Shown: in pieces, positions 25,250 to 34,856 of the stretch
Numbering within the stretch: the stretch's first letter is position 1
How the letters are laid out: each line of letters begins with the position of its first letter
Assembly: GCF_025566965.1 (NCBI RefSeq)
Contig: NZ_JAOQJL010000006.1
Location: 1-64,000, forward strand
Origin: Blautia_A ammoniilytica
GTDB taxonomy: Bacteria; Bacillota; Clostridia; Lachnospirales; Lachnospiraceae
Direction of reading: 5' to 3'
Length of the DNA: 64,000 nucleotides
Position numbers and translations under genes: made by a program
Notes under the pieces: model-generated
Seen by the model: the letters and a program-made list of their open reading frames with translations, nothing else
Databases searched by the model: none
What the model was told of the DNA's origin: nothing

Positions 25250-26932
25250 TCAGGCCTGTGCCACCATATCCGCAGCAAAAAGTGCGGCTCCAAGTGCACC
25301 GCAAAGCTGTGCCTGTTCGCTGATTACAAGCTTTGTGCCCAGCCGTTCTTCCAGGGTTTTGACAAGGCCCTGATTCCTGGAAACACCGCCAGTCATCATA
25401 TACTTTTCTTCTCCGCCTACCCGCTTTACAAGGGCTGCTGTCTTGGCAGCCACTGCCTTATTAAGGCCATGGACTATATCATCTGTTTCTTTATTCTGGG
25501 CGATCAGGGAAACCACCTCTGATTCGGCGAAAACCGTACACATACTGGAAATAGTAATGTCTTCTTTATATTGGATGCCGCAATTTCCAAGCTGATCCAG
25601 GCTCATCTCCATAGTTCTGGCCATCATCTCAAGAAAACGGCCGGTTCCGGCAGCGCATTTATCATTCATAACAAAATTCACTACATTCCCCTGCTCGTCC
25701 AGTCGGATCACCTTGCTGTCCTGTCCTCCGATATCCACCACAGTGCGCACAGAAGGATCCAGGTAATGGGCTCCTCTTGCATGGCAGGTGATCTCTGTAA
25801 TACTTTTATCTCCATCCTGGATGGCTGTCCGCCCATATCCGGTAGTAACCAGGGCATCAATATCTTCTCTTGTAAGCCCTGCATCCTTCAGGGCCTCCTC
25901 CAGAGCACGTTCTGCACCAATGGCAGCCCCTGCGCCGGTAGGCAGGATGATCCCGGCTACGATTTGTCTGTTTTTATCCAGGATCACCACATCTGTACTG
26001 GTGGATCCACTGTCAATGCCTGCAAAATAACCTTTTCCCATTTTCCGTTCCTGTCCTTTCCGTTCATCCTGCACCAGGCTTTCTGCAAATGCCTCCAGTC
26101 TGGTAAGAAGCTGTCCGCTGCTCTGTATAGTATAATCCGACTCGATCTTCAACAAAGGCACTGCTGCATGCTGCTTAAGTTCTGCATATTCAAAGCTGTA
26201 AAAATCACAGAATTTTACTGTATGGTATATGATTCCTTTCAGACCCGGATCCTGGTACAGCTGTTTCCGGCCTGTATGATCCATCATACGCATACATGGC
26301 ATCTGACCCAGAAGTTCTCCTGCATACCAGTCCATCAGCTTATCAAAATCCTTCTCTTTGGGAGGCTTTGCCTCTCCTACAGAACGATTATTTACACAGG
26401 AATCGTTCTCTACCGGATATGGCATGGATTTCTGTACCATTTCATATAGTTCCTTGCCCATTCTGGCACCCATAACGCTTAAATGGGCTCCTTTTTCTTT
26501 CACCGGCGGTACAAATGCCTTTGCAAATGCTTCCCTGCAAAACATCTGCAGATAATCCTGTCCTTTATATTCTGCATATGCCTTTGCCAGGCCTTTCAGC
26601 TGAAGGGCAGTCCTCTCCCGGCTGCAGCAGCCTTCCCCATGCAGCATGTCTACCATATAAAGGAAATCCAGCTTTCCCATGTCTTCCAGCACATCATAAA
26701 CACTGCGGATGGTATCGCAGCAGTTCACAAGAACCAGCTCCTTCACCTGTCCTTCCATAACAGCTTCCAGCACAGCTTTCCCAAAGCCGCAGATATTAGG
26801 ATGGACCATCTGCTCTGCAAGTTCAAAATTCCCCGGCATTCCATTCAGATTTTCGCAGCTGGCTCCCATTGCAGCCAGCAGTTCTATTGGTGTATATTTA
26901 CACACATAATATATTTTGTTATTATTCATCAT
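25250..26932 (-). CDS. Acyl-CoA dehydratase activase fused to an HgdB-like N-terminal domain
   Basis: Residues 1-290 look like part of a 2-hydroxyacyl-CoA dehydratase subunit (cysteines in NICGFG, VNCCDT and KFCDFYSFEY). Residues 301-560 are a BadF/HgdC-type ATPase: GIDSGSTSTD (phosphate loop), DIGGQDSK, and the two cluster cysteines in NDKCAAGTG (C426) and SSMCTVFAE (C465), which hold a [4Fe-4S] cluster across the dimer in HgdC. Such activases use ATP to inject an electron into a partner dehydratase. Free-standing activases have about 260 residues, so this is a fusion. The partner gene lies directly upstream. The substrate is unknown. Confidence 0.85.
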   Translation of the reverse strand: MMNNNKIYYVCKYTPIELLAAMGASCENLNGMPGNFELAEQMVHPNICGFGKAVLEAVMEGQVKELVLVNCCDTIRSVYDVLEDMGKLDFLYMVDMLHGEGCCSRERTALQLKGLAKAYAEYKGQDYLQMFCREAFAKAFVPPVKEKGAHLSVMGARMGKELYEMVQKSMPYPVENDSCVNNRSVGEAKPPKEKDFDKLMDWYAGELLGQMPCMRMMDHTGRKQLYQDPGLKGIIYHTVKFCDFYSFEYAELKQHAAVPLLKIESDYTIQSSGQLLTRLEAFAESLVQDERKGQERKMGKGYFAGIDSGSTSTDVVILDKNRQIVAGIILPTGAGAAIGAERALEEALKDAGLTREDIDALVTTGYGRTAIQDGDKSITEITCHARGAHYLDPSVRTVVDIGGQDSKVIRLDEQGNVVNFVMNDKCAAGTGRFLEMMARTMEMSLDQLGNCGIQYKEDITISSMCTVFAESEVVSLIAQNKETDDIVHGLNKAVAAKTAALVKRVGGEEKYMMTGGVSRNQGLVKTLEERLGTKLVISEQAQLCGALGAALFAADMVAQA

Positions 26933-26943
26933 GTCCTCACCTA

Positions 26944-28212
26944 TTATGCCTGAAGCATTTCCAGAAAAGCACCAAGTCTGGTTGCTGTCTGGCCTTCCCC
27001 TCCATGGCTTCTGTCACAACCGTCACCATCCAGGATCAATAACGGGATTCCCTGCTCCTCAAACTTCTTTTTTGCGATCCTGGACGCTCCCAGCGTGTGC
27101 TTGCAGCCCCAGTGTCCAAACCACACAGCGCCATCTGCCCCTGCTTTTTTCGCATTTTTAATCCCATTTTCGATCCTGCGGGAAGCACTTCCGTTCAATG
27201 CATGGTAAACCATCCGTGCAGCCATTGCTTCATAAGGCTTCTGGGGATCAAAATCGTATTCATCAAGATCAAAGGTATGTGCCAGCTCGCAGCCTACGAT
27301 CTGGGCTTTTTCCTGAAACATCAGCTCTTTTTTTACTGCATCAGACCAAAAAGGAATGGTATGCATCCAGTAGATCTTCTTTCCTTTTGCAGGGCTTGCC
27401 TGTAAAACATCCTTTAGCAGCCGGGCGGTATATCCCTCTTCCTCTTTTGTTCCAAGAAGAATGTTGTTGGTCATGCCTTCATACAGGGGCGTCACCAAAT
27501 CCGTAGGAATACACCTGTCTTTTCTAAGAGACTGAAACCTGGAAATATTCTCCAGAGTGCGTCTGCTTATGCAAAGCCGCTCCTTCAGGCTGTCTTCATC
27601 AACGGGATGGCCTGTACACTTTTCCAGGAAAGCGGCCAGTTCCTCCAATTGTTCTGCCACATACTTTACATTGTCATGGCTCTGCCCAAAGGGCACATCA
27701 ATGGCAAAGACCGGAACCTGATACAGATCTGCCAGATAACGGAAGGTAAGAAGGTTTGCATCACATACCAGATTGGTATAAACGATACACTTCGGCCTGG
27801 GAAGGATCCCCCGGTCTGCTGCCCCGATAAAGGTTTTATGGTAGCTGCAAAGTGTCTCGGAAATCCCTTGATCCTCTGCCTGCTGAAGGCAGGCACGCTC
27901 TGCTGCAGAGGCTGTAAGGTAGCAGGAAAAAGCTTCCACATTGTATGGGCTAAGTCCCACCTCATGAAGCAGCTCACAGGGTGTGAAAATGCTGACCACA
28001 GAACATTTTTCCGGTCTTTTTAAGGGTGCCAGCATGGTGTTCATCATCAGGTGGGCCAGATATCTGTGCGCAGGGATCAGCCTTTTATCCGGTGCAAAAC
28101 GAAATTTCAGATTCTGGGCAGACCAGCCGGTTTTCAAAAGCCATCTGGCCTTTGCAGGATCCTCATTTCCAAATTTCTCTATATATTTTCCGTATGTCTC
28201 AATAATCTGCAT
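26944..28212 (-). CDS. 2-hydroxyacyl-CoA dehydratase subunit family protein (BCR/HAD/double-cubane type)
   Basis: A 422-residue HgdB/BcrC/FldC-type protein. Candidate cluster cysteines are in FTPCELLHE, AFSCYL, FGHWGCKHTLG and DGDGCDRSHGGEG; the C-terminal GCDR-x-x-GGEGQTATR stretch is typical. Members bind an iron-sulfur cluster and perform reductive dehydration or related low-potential chemistry after activation. A normal dehydratase needs two such subunits; only one full-length subunit and the HgdB-like domain fused to the activase are here. A homodimeric double-cubane cluster protein is an alternative. The gene ends 12 bases before the activase start. Confidence 0.83.
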   Translation of the reverse strand: MQIIETYGKYIEKFGNEDPAKARWLLKTGWSAQNLKFRFAPDKRLIPAHRYLAHLMMNTMLAPLKRPEKCSVVSIFTPCELLHEVGLSPYNVEAFSCYLTASAAERACLQQAEDQGISETLCSYHKTFIGAADRGILPRPKCIVYTNLVCDANLLTFRYLADLYQVPVFAIDVPFGQSHDNVKYVAEQLEELAAFLEKCTGHPVDEDSLKERLCISRRTLENISRFQSLRKDRCIPTDLVTPLYEGMTNNILLGTKEEEGYTARLLKDVLQASPAKGKKIYWMHTIPFWSDAVKKELMFQEKAQIVGCELAHTFDLDEYDFDPQKPYEAMAARMVYHALNGSASRRIENGIKNAKKAGADGAVWFGHWGCKHTLGASRIAKKKFEEQGIPLLILDGDGCDRSHGGEGQTATRLGAFLEMLQA

Positions 28213-28246
28213 CTTAATCTAGTCTCCAATAATCAATCTTGTCGCC

Positions 28247-28277
28247 AAAAAGAGGACTATTTTGGCAAATAGTCCTC
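28247..28277 (-). terminator. Intrinsic terminator after the debranching-enzyme gene
   Basis: Perfect 11-bp stem (28252-28262 with 28267-28277), a four-base loop, and a T run on the minus strand (TCTTTTT) directly behind it. It starts about 10 bases after the stop codon at 28287 and ends the maltodextrin operon. Confidence 0.9.
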
Positions 28278-28286
28278 CTTCGGCAT

Positions 28287-30239
28287 TTATTCTTCTATTA
28301 ATTTATAAACTCTCACAATCTCGCCAACGCTCCAGGCCTGTGCGTAACAGCCTCTGGATGCCACCGGCTTATCCCCGTCATAAATCTCTGCCAGATGAAA
28401 CAGGCAGCCTTCTGTAAGCCATCCTTCCAAAAGAGTCAGATCCTGCCGGATCTCCTCTTTTGCCGTCTCCTGGTCTTCTGCACAGGCAAGCACAGCCCTG
28501 TAATACGCTCCTAATGGGAAGGTCCACACCGTTCCCTGATGGTAGGCTCTGTCCCGCTCCGGCTGACTGCCGCCATATACCGGATGAAATGCCGGATCTG
28601 CCGGATCCAGGGTACGAAGACCAACCGGCGTATACAGTCTTTCCCGTACAGCCGCAAGCAGTCGTCTGCCTTGCTCTTTGGAAAGCATAGTATAAGGCAT
28701 GGATAAGGCAAATACCTGATTGCAGCGGAACTGTTCTTCCTCTGCTGTGCCATTTACCACATCCTTCAGCCAGCCCTTGTCTTCCATCCAAAAGTTCTCC
28801 AGAAAGCTTTTCTTTACTGTGCTGGCCAGCTTCTGATAATCCCTGGCCTCCTGACCTACAAGCGGTGACAACTCCTCCAGGATCTTCAGTGCATTATACC
28901 AGTATGCATTGATCTCCACCGCCTTACCATGGCGCGGCGTAGGAAGCTCATCATTAATTCGCACATCCATCCAGGTCAGCTGCTCTTTGCCCGCACCGGC
29001 CATAACCAGGCAATCCCAGTCCATATGGATATGATAATCTGTGCCTCTGCAATACCAGTATACGATATCTGCCATCACAGGATAGGCTTCTTTAAGAAAT
29101 TCCTCATCATTGGTGGCTTTATAATATTCATACACACCATTGATAAATAAAAGCGGTGCATCTACCGTATTATAAAAGGGATCTTTATCACCTTCAGGAA
29201 ACAGGTTGGGCATCAGCCCCTTCCTGCAATACATCATAAAGGTTTTCAGGATGCTTTTGCACTCCTCATACAATCCAAGTGCCAGTGTGCACCCGGGCAG
29301 TGCGATCATGGTATCTCTTCCCCAGTCCTCAAAATATGGGAAACCTGCCAGGATCGTCTTGCCGTCTGTGGACTCTCTGTGTGCCAGGTACTGAAAAGCA
29401 CTTGCTGCAAGCGTCTGTCCTGCAGTGCTTTTCAGGCCACTGTGCCGAATCAGTGCCTGTCTGTCCTCCTTAGCATGCCGGATCCATCCGGAAATAGTAT
29501 TTGCGTCGCATTCATCCACTCTCCGGTCCAGACTGTAGATCAGATAAAACTCCCTGGAATAATCGTCCATCTTAAAACAGATCTCATGATTCTGCAAGGC
29601 TGTCCCTACCGAATCACGACCATCTCTGGCATCCTGATCATAGTACAGATCCTGAGAAAATGCAATTTCTTTTTTTACAAGGGTACCATTATGCTTCTGA
29701 TGAAGCACCAGGCCATTCCCTGCAATATAATTCTCTTCTACTGTAAATACCTGGTCTTTTGCAGGATTTTTACCTTTTGGAACAAAGGCCAGAAGCGGAG
29801 ACACATGAAGGATCACTTCTTTTGCTATTTTCTGGGAAAGCTGATACCTGAGGGCAATGGTATTCTCCCCCTGAAGCATAAACAGCTCCTTTTTTACAGA
29901 TACGTCTCCCACCTGGTAATGCCAGGTAGGAAGCATCTCCATCTCAAAGGCTTCCAGATAACGAAAGCCCTCCTGATTCTTTGTCCGGTTTACATATTCC
30001 TGGGAGAAAAGCCCGGTATTTTTCCCCTGGATCTCCAGATATTCCTCTACATTGGAGATCAGACGTGCCCGCTTATTAGGCGCCTTCTCTGCTGCCATAA
30101 ACAGTGCATGGTCATTCCTTGCTGTATCTCCGATCACAGTCAGGGAAGAATAACCACCCAGTCCATTAGTCAAAAGAAAACATCGTTCCTGGCCTCTTCT
30201 GAAATCCTGCCAGTGAAACCTGCACAGACTTACTTTCAT
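28287..30239 (-). CDS. Glycogen/maltodextrin debranching enzyme (amylo-alpha-1,6-glucosidase, GH133-like)
   Basis: A 650-residue protein. The N-terminal beta domain (about 1-260) begins with CRFHWQDFRRGQERCFLLTNG (in part FLLTNGLGGYSSLT). The rest is an (alpha/alpha)6 barrel with the family motifs YFEDWGRDTMIALPG, GLMPNLFPEGDKDPFYNTVDA and YHQGTVWTFPLGAY. It hydrolyses alpha-1,6-linked glucose at branch points of glycogen or limit dextrins in the cytoplasm. It is the last gene of the operon after two maltodextrin permeases and fits processing of imported branched oligosaccharides; a glycogen-turnover role is also possible. Confidence 0.9.
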   Translation of the reverse strand: MKVSLCRFHWQDFRRGQERCFLLTNGLGGYSSLTVIGDTARNDHALFMAAEKAPNKRARLISNVEEYLEIQGKNTGLFSQEYVNRTKNQEGFRYLEAFEMEMLPTWHYQVGDVSVKKELFMLQGENTIALRYQLSQKIAKEVILHVSPLLAFVPKGKNPAKDQVFTVEENYIAGNGLVLHQKHNGTLVKKEIAFSQDLYYDQDARDGRDSVGTALQNHEICFKMDDYSREFYLIYSLDRRVDECDANTISGWIRHAKEDRQALIRHSGLKSTAGQTLAASAFQYLAHRESTDGKTILAGFPYFEDWGRDTMIALPGCTLALGLYEECKSILKTFMMYCRKGLMPNLFPEGDKDPFYNTVDAPLLFINGVYEYYKATNDEEFLKEAYPVMADIVYWYCRGTDYHIHMDWDCLVMAGAGKEQLTWMDVRINDELPTPRHGKAVEINAYWYNALKILEELSPLVGQEARDYQKLASTVKKSFLENFWMEDKGWLKDVVNGTAEEEQFRCNQVFALSMPYTMLSKEQGRRLLAAVRERLYTPVGLRTLDPADPAFHPVYGGSQPERDRAYHQGTVWTFPLGAYYRAVLACAEDQETAKEEIRQDLTLLEGWLTEGCLFHLAEIYDGDKPVASRGCYAQAWSVGEIVRVYKLIEE

Positions 30240-30255
30240 AGCTTACCTCATCAGA

Positions 30256-31128
30256 TCAGCCTTTAACAGCTCCTGAAAGTCCATCCGAATAATACCTTTG
30301 CATGAATACAAACAGGATCGCGATCGGAATGGAGATGCATACTGCACCTGCTGCAAAGCTAGTGTACCATTTATCAATATACTCTTTCTCAAGCATCTTC
30401 CACAAACCAACGGATACTGTGTAGTATTTGGCATTTGCACGGCAGATTACCTTTGCAAAGATGAAATCCAGCCATGGATTCAGGAAAGAAGTAAGAACCG
30501 TATATACAATAATCGGTTTACTTAATGGTATGGTTACTTTTGTAAATACCTGGAATCTGGTAGCGCCATCAAGGTATGCCGCCTCATCCAGTGCCTTGGG
30601 AATGGTATCAAAGAATCCCTTGGCGATCAGAAATTCTATACCTGCGCCACCACTGTATACCAGGATCAGTGCCACACGGATCATGGCGCCGTCTGTCAGG
30701 TTCAGAACTTTCAGAATATAATATACGGCAACCATGGACATGAATGCAGGGAACAATTTCAGGATCATTGCCACATTCATATATGGTTTACGCATTTTGA
30801 AACGAAGTCTTGAAGTACAGTATGCCATGGAAAGTACAAAGAAAGTGGAAATCAGGCATACGAAGCAGGCAATAATAAATGTGTTTTTAAACATCTGTGG
30901 GAAATCAAGGTTCTGTGTATCCGTAAACAGCCTCGCATAGTTGTGAAGGGTATATCCTTTCGGGAAAAATGTGGTAACATAGGATCCCTTCTGAGAGCTG
31001 AAGCTAAGCAGTACGATCCACAGGATCGGGATAACCCAGATCACCGCCAGGACAGCCAGCAATACATGTACGATCGTATCGGAAATAGTCCCTTTTCTCC
31101 GCATAGATCCTGTCTTTTTTTCGTTCAT
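30256..31128 (-). CDS. Maltodextrin ABC transporter permease, MalG-like
   Basis: A 290-residue inner-membrane permease with six hydrophobic segments and the EAA motif EAAYLDGATRFQVFTKVTIPLSKP near residue 187 (key residues E-A-A...D-G-A), which docks to the ATPase. It ends with the MalG-like tail MQRYYSDGLSGAVKG. No ATPase gene is in this operon, so a shared MsmK-type ATPase elsewhere is likely. Start overlaps the MalF-like stop (TAATG). Confidence 0.9.
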   Translation of the reverse strand: MNEKKTGSMRRKGTISDTIVHVLLAVLAVIWVIPILWIVLLSFSSQKGSYVTTFFPKGYTLHNYARLFTDTQNLDFPQMFKNTFIIACFVCLISTFFVLSMAYCTSRLRFKMRKPYMNVAMILKLFPAFMSMVAVYYILKVLNLTDGAMIRVALILVYSGGAGIEFLIAKGFFDTIPKALDEAAYLDGATRFQVFTKVTIPLSKPIIVYTVLTSFLNPWLDFIFAKVICRANAKYYTVSVGLWKMLEKEYIDKWYTSFAAGAVCISIPIAILFVFMQRYYSDGLSGAVKG

Positions 31129-32501
31129 TATTGGAATCCCTCCTCATTCTTGTAAGAACCGCTGTTTCTGTATGTAACAAGTGATACGATAACCAGAATC
31201 ACGAATGTAAGGATACCTACAACTGCGCCTACATTGAAATACTGCTGATCAACGGTCAACTTGTACAGCCATGTTACCAGAAGATCGGTCTTACCTGCTG
31301 TATAGCCTACCGGAACCGGTTCGCCCTTGGTCAGAAGGAAGATCACGTTAAAGTTGTTGATGTTTCCGGTAAAGGTTGTAATAAGGTATGGGGTTGTAAC
31401 AAACAGCATGTATGGAAGGGTGATCTTAAAGAAGATGGTAACGGAATTGGCTCCATCCACTTTTGCAGCCTCATACAGGTCATTTGGAATATTCTGAAGG
31501 ATACCAGTTACCTGCATCATGGTAAATGGAATACCGATCCACAGGTTGACAATAATAACCGTCACTCTTGCCCATGTAGGATCAGACAGAAACGGCAGTG
31601 GGCTGTTGATGATCCCTGCATTCTGCAGCATAACATTGATCAGGCCACTCTCTCTTAACATACTTCTCATAAGAAGTAAGGATACGAACTGGGGAACTGC
31701 TGCGGAAAGCATGAAGCAGAATCTCCAGAAGCCTTTGATCCTTGTAGTTCTTCTGTTGATAATGATTGCCAGCAGCATTCCAAGGATATAGTTCAAGAAT
31801 GTTGCGAACACTGCCCATACCAGAGTCCATCCAAGCACTGACCAGAAGGTCTTGCCAATGGTGTTCCCCATGCCAAGCACGGTAGCAAAATTCTTCAGCC
31901 CTACCCAGTTAAACAGGGTCAGATGGTCTCCTACCTTACTGTAGCTGGTAAAAGCCATACAAATCATAAATACAAGAGGCAGGATAGTAAATACAAGAAT
32001 GCCGGTAATCGGCGGTGTAAGAAGTGTCCAGTGCAGCTTCTGATCAAACAGTTTTTTGAAATCCTCACGGAAGCTGTTCACATGTTTGCCTTCTTTTGTG
32101 CGGCACTCTGCCTCATAGGCGCTCTTCATATTTGCCCGCCAGGTCACGATGAACAGACCGGTCAAAAACACGGTAGCAACGCCATAAAGGAGAAACAGGA
32201 GCGTCATGTCTCCTGCTGTGTATTCGTAGATACCTTTTGCTTCATTCCACACCTCTTCCTGTGCATTTCCGCCCAGTGTAATGAAGTGTTCCAGATTTGT
32301 GATACCGCTTGTCACCATGAACCAGATATATGCTGCTTCCATGGCAAGGAACAGCAGTCCCTTAATCACCTGTTTATGAGCAATGTTCCCGAATCCCATA
32401 ATGATCATGGAAAGCTTTGTGGCTGCATTTCCTTTGGTAATGGCCTTACTCACCTTGTAAGGTTCATCAAATTGTTTTGCTTTCTTTTTCCAGATTGCCA
32501 T
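31128..32501 (-). CDS. Maltodextrin ABC transporter permease, MalF-like
   Basis: A 457-residue permease. The N-terminal 150 residues carry extra hydrophobic segments and a soluble loop, as in MalF; the last 280 residues are the core with the EAA motif LYEAAKVDGANSVTIFFKITLP (core E-A-A-K-V-D-G-A) near residue 338. It pairs with the MalG-like protein. The family call is firm; maltodextrin as substrate is supported by the debranching enzyme in the same operon. Confidence 0.9.
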   Translation of the reverse strand: MAIWKKKAKQFDEPYKVSKAITKGNAATKLSMIIMGFGNIAHKQVIKGLLFLAMEAAYIWFMVTSGITNLEHFITLGGNAQEEVWNEAKGIYEYTAGDMTLLFLLYGVATVFLTGLFIVTWRANMKSAYEAECRTKEGKHVNSFREDFKKLFDQKLHWTLLTPPITGILVFTILPLVFMICMAFTSYSKVGDHLTLFNWVGLKNFATVLGMGNTIGKTFWSVLGWTLVWAVFATFLNYILGMLLAIIINRRTTRIKGFWRFCFMLSAAVPQFVSLLLMRSMLRESGLINVMLQNAGIINSPLPFLSDPTWARVTVIIVNLWIGIPFTMMQVTGILQNIPNDLYEAAKVDGANSVTIFFKITLPYMLFVTTPYLITTFTGNINNFNVIFLLTKGEPVPVGYTAGKTDLLVTWLYKLTVDQQYFNVGAVVGILTFVILVIVSLVTYRNSGSYKNEEGFQ

Positions 32502-32530
32502 ACTTTTCCCTCTTCTTTTTTCATCACTAA

Positions 32531-32563
32531 GGGCATTGCCTCAATATCTATGTGGCAATGCCC
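32531..32563 (-). promoter_or_regulatory. Intercistronic stem-loop between binding-protein and MalF-like genes
   Basis: Perfect 10-bp stem GGGCATTGCC/GGCAATGCCC (32531-32540 with 32554-32563) and a 13-base loop. No T run follows on the minus strand, so it is more likely an mRNA-stabilising or partial-termination element that raises binding-protein levels above permease levels. Confidence 0.7.
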
Positions 32564-32590
32564 TCAGGTCATTTCAGTTTAAAAGTTTAA

Positions 32591-33847
32591 TTATTCAACT
32601 GCGGAGGAGTTCATGCTTGTGTTGAAATTCTCTGTCATTTCAGCAGCATTGTCATGAGTAACTTCTCCGTTTACAAGGGATTTACCAAAGTTCTCTGCCG
32701 GTGTCCAGTAGTTATTCATAGCTGTTACGAATGGCTGAATAATAGATGTTGTATTGAATGTATCATTCTGTGCTGTTACAAGAGCGTCGCTGCTGATTGC
32801 TTCGTCTGCAAGGAGCTCTGTGTTGCAAGGAATCACACTTCTCATCTCATAGTGAGCTTTCTGTGCATCTGCGCTTCCAAGGTAGCTTGCAAGAGCTACA
32901 GCAACCTGTGGGTATTCGCAGTTCGGGTTTACACCGATTGCTTTGGATCCTGCAAAGGATTTCAGCTGTTTCTCTTCTCCGTTGATAGTAACGGTTGGAA
33001 GAGCTGCTACGCCAAAGTTGTCGCCAAGTGCTTCTTTTACTGCTGCTGCATCCCAGGATCCTGAGAAGACTGCATTGATAGAACCATCACGAAGACCGGA
33101 AAGGCCAGATCCATCAGCATCGTTTGTGAAATTTGGATTAGCAACAAGGTCTACCAAATAATCTGTAACCTGTGTTCCTTTATCGCCGGAGAAGTCAACA
33201 CCAGCTGCTTCATCTGTTCCGTCCTCACCAAACAGTGTACATCCGTTTGCTACATAGAAGGAAGCAATGTACCAGGAATCTGTAAGTTTGAAGGAAACCT
33301 TTCCTTTTTCAAGCATTGTATCAAGGCTCTTCACATCATCATCGCTGAATACGGATTTGTCATAGTACATAAACCATGTATTTGTTGTGAAAGGAACACC
33401 ATATACTGCACCGTCAATGGATACAGAATCAACGATCTCCTGTGAGTTTGTCTCTTTAATAGCTGCCTCTGTGTCACCACCAAGTCTAGAAATTGCGTTA
33501 GAAGAAACCAGATCCGGCAGATTGTCGTTTGCAAACATATAAACATCTGCAGCACCTTCAACGTCCTGTGTTACGGTGGCTTTTGCTTCGCCTTCCGGGC
33601 AAACGCCATACTCAAAGGTCAGATCCCAGTTCGGATGAGCTTCGTTGAACTGATCGCACATTGTCTGAAGCCACTGTCCGTTCTCCTCTGCCTGATCCTC
33701 TGAAGGTCCCCATACAGTAAGGGTGGCTGTGATCGCTTCCTCATCGGAATTTGCCTCTTCTGCAGCTACCATATTCAGGCTTCCTGTTGTCATCATTCCT
33801 ACTGTCATAGCAGCAGTCAGCATAACTGATACAATTTTTTTCTTCAT
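32591..33847 (-). CDS. Maltodextrin ABC transporter substrate-binding protein, secreted type
   Basis: A family-1 extracellular solute-binding protein of 418 residues: LTVWGPSEDQAEENGQWL at the mature N-terminus, DVYMFANDNLPDLV, FTTNTWFMYYDKSVF and WDAAAVKEALGDNFGVA (core WDAAAVKE). The signal peptide (KKKIVSVMLTAAMTVGMMTTG) ends VAA before EEANSDEE and has no lipobox cysteine, which is odd for a Gram-positive binding protein. I chose the ATG at 33847 over an upstream TTG. It is the first gene of the operon, downstream of a promoter at 33910-33937. Confidence 0.88.
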   Translation of the reverse strand: MKKKIVSVMLTAAMTVGMMTTGSLNMVAAEEANSDEEAITATLTVWGPSEDQAEENGQWLQTMCDQFNEAHPNWDLTFEYGVCPEGEAKATVTQDVEGAADVYMFANDNLPDLVSSNAISRLGGDTEAAIKETNSQEIVDSVSIDGAVYGVPFTTNTWFMYYDKSVFSDDDVKSLDTMLEKGKVSFKLTDSWYIASFYVANGCTLFGEDGTDEAAGVDFSGDKGTQVTDYLVDLVANPNFTNDADGSGLSGLRDGSINAVFSGSWDAAAVKEALGDNFGVAALPTVTINGEEKQLKSFAGSKAIGVNPNCEYPQVAVALASYLGSADAQKAHYEMRSVIPCNTELLADEAISSDALVTAQNDTFNTTSIIQPFVTAMNNYWTPAENFGKSLVNGEVTHDNAAEMTENFNTSMNSSAVE

Positions 33848-33909
33848 ACTCAAATATCCTCCTTATTATCTTACATATCCATGTCTGGATTGCTTCCTTT
33901 GATGGTGTT

Positions 33910-33937
33910 ATTATAACAAGAAGAAACTTTGTGTGAA
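33910..33937 (-). promoter_or_regulatory. Promoter of the maltodextrin operon
   Basis: On the minus strand TTCACA (33937-33932) and TATAAT (33915-33910) with 16 bases between, about 63 bases before the ATG at 33847. I see no clear LacI-type operator palindrome next to it. Confidence 0.6.
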
Positions 33938-34007
33938 TATATGAAAAATCCAAGAATCATATAAATATTCGAGGTTTTTAGAATTGGATTTTATGCAATT
34001 AGCCATG

Positions 34008-34036
34008 TTTACACCAGTTATCTCCAATGTTAAAAT
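34008..34036 (+). promoter_or_regulatory. Promoter of cutC and the transglutaminase-like gene
   Basis: TTTACA (34008-34013) and TAAAAT (34031-34036) are 17 bases apart. Transcription would begin near 34043, which supports the cutC start at 34083 rather than an in-frame ATG at 33984 that lies before the promoter. Confidence 0.55.
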
Positions 34037-34082
34037 ACAAAATAGCACATTTATTGAATGGATTATCGAGAGGATTTTTCTT

Positions 34083-34856
34083 ATGGAAATGGAAAGCGAT
34101 ATACTTGAAGTATGTGTGGATTCCACAGAATCTGCCCTGGCAGCCCAGGAGGGTGGTGCATCCAGGCTGGAGCTTTGTGGTAATCTTGTGATTGGCGGAA
34201 CCTCACCCAGTCCCTGTCTTTTTCAGGAAGTACAGGCGGCTGTGGAGCTTCCTGTCCACATACTGATCCGTCCCAGATATGGGGACTTCTGTTATACAGA
34301 GCATGAATTTCATATCATGCTAAAAGAGATCGAGATGTTCCAAGACCTTGGCGCCCAGGGGGTTGTGATCGGTGTGCTATGTCCGGACGGTACTCTGGAT
34401 CTGACACGCATGAAGCAGCTGATCCAGGCCGCCGGAGATATGTGTGTTACCCTGCACCGGGCCTTTGATCTTTGTGCAGATCCTTTTGCTGCTATGGAAC
34501 AGGCAAAAGAGCTTGGCATACATACTATCCTGACCTCTGGCCAACAGAATAATTGCTGCCAGGGCAAAGAACTGCTTCGCCAGCTGGTGAGCCATGAAGA
34601 GGGCCGTATCAGCATTATGGCAGGCGGCGGGATCAATCCTCAGACTTTAAAAGAGCTTTTACCTTACATCGGTGCCCATGCCTGGCATATGTCCGGTAAG
34701 GCCCTTTTTCAAAGTCCTATGACTTACCGTAAAAAAGAGATTTCCATGGGTGCCGCATCCCTGGATGAATTTCAGATCCTGCGTACCAGTGCATCTCAGA
34801 TTCGTCAGGCCAAAAAAATCCTGACTCATCATAAGGAGGCTTATCATGTTTCTTGA
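34083..34856 (+). CDS. cutC: CutC family protein
   Basis: A TIM-barrel protein of 257 residues: ILEVCVDSTESALAAQEGGASRLELCGNL (core EVCVDS and RLELCGNL) at the N-terminus, IRPRYGDFCYTEHEF, GVVIGVL, LHRAFDLCADP, ILTSGQ and IMAGGGI. CutC was linked to copper handling, but its biochemical role is unsettled. The ATG at 34083 has GAGAGG upstream and matches the usual CutC start. It overlaps the next gene by 11 bases, which ties the two together. Confidence 0.9.
   Translation: MEMESDILEVCVDSTESALAAQEGGASRLELCGNLVIGGTSPSPCLFQEVQAAVELPVHILIRPRYGDFCYTEHEFHIMLKEIEMFQDLGAQGVVIGVLCPDGTLDLTRMKQLIQAAGDMCVTLHRAFDLCADPFAAMEQAKELGIHTILTSGQQNNCCQGKELLRQLVSHEEGRISIMAGGGINPQTLKELLPYIGAHAWHMSGKALFQSPMTYRKKEISMGAASLDEFQILRTSASQIRQAKKILTHHKEAYHVS

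Noticed and set aside
33984..34082. In-frame N-terminal extension of CutC from an ATG at 33984
   Set aside because: It lies before the likely promoter (34008-34036), has no ribosome site, and CutC proteins normally begin near the ATG at 34083.
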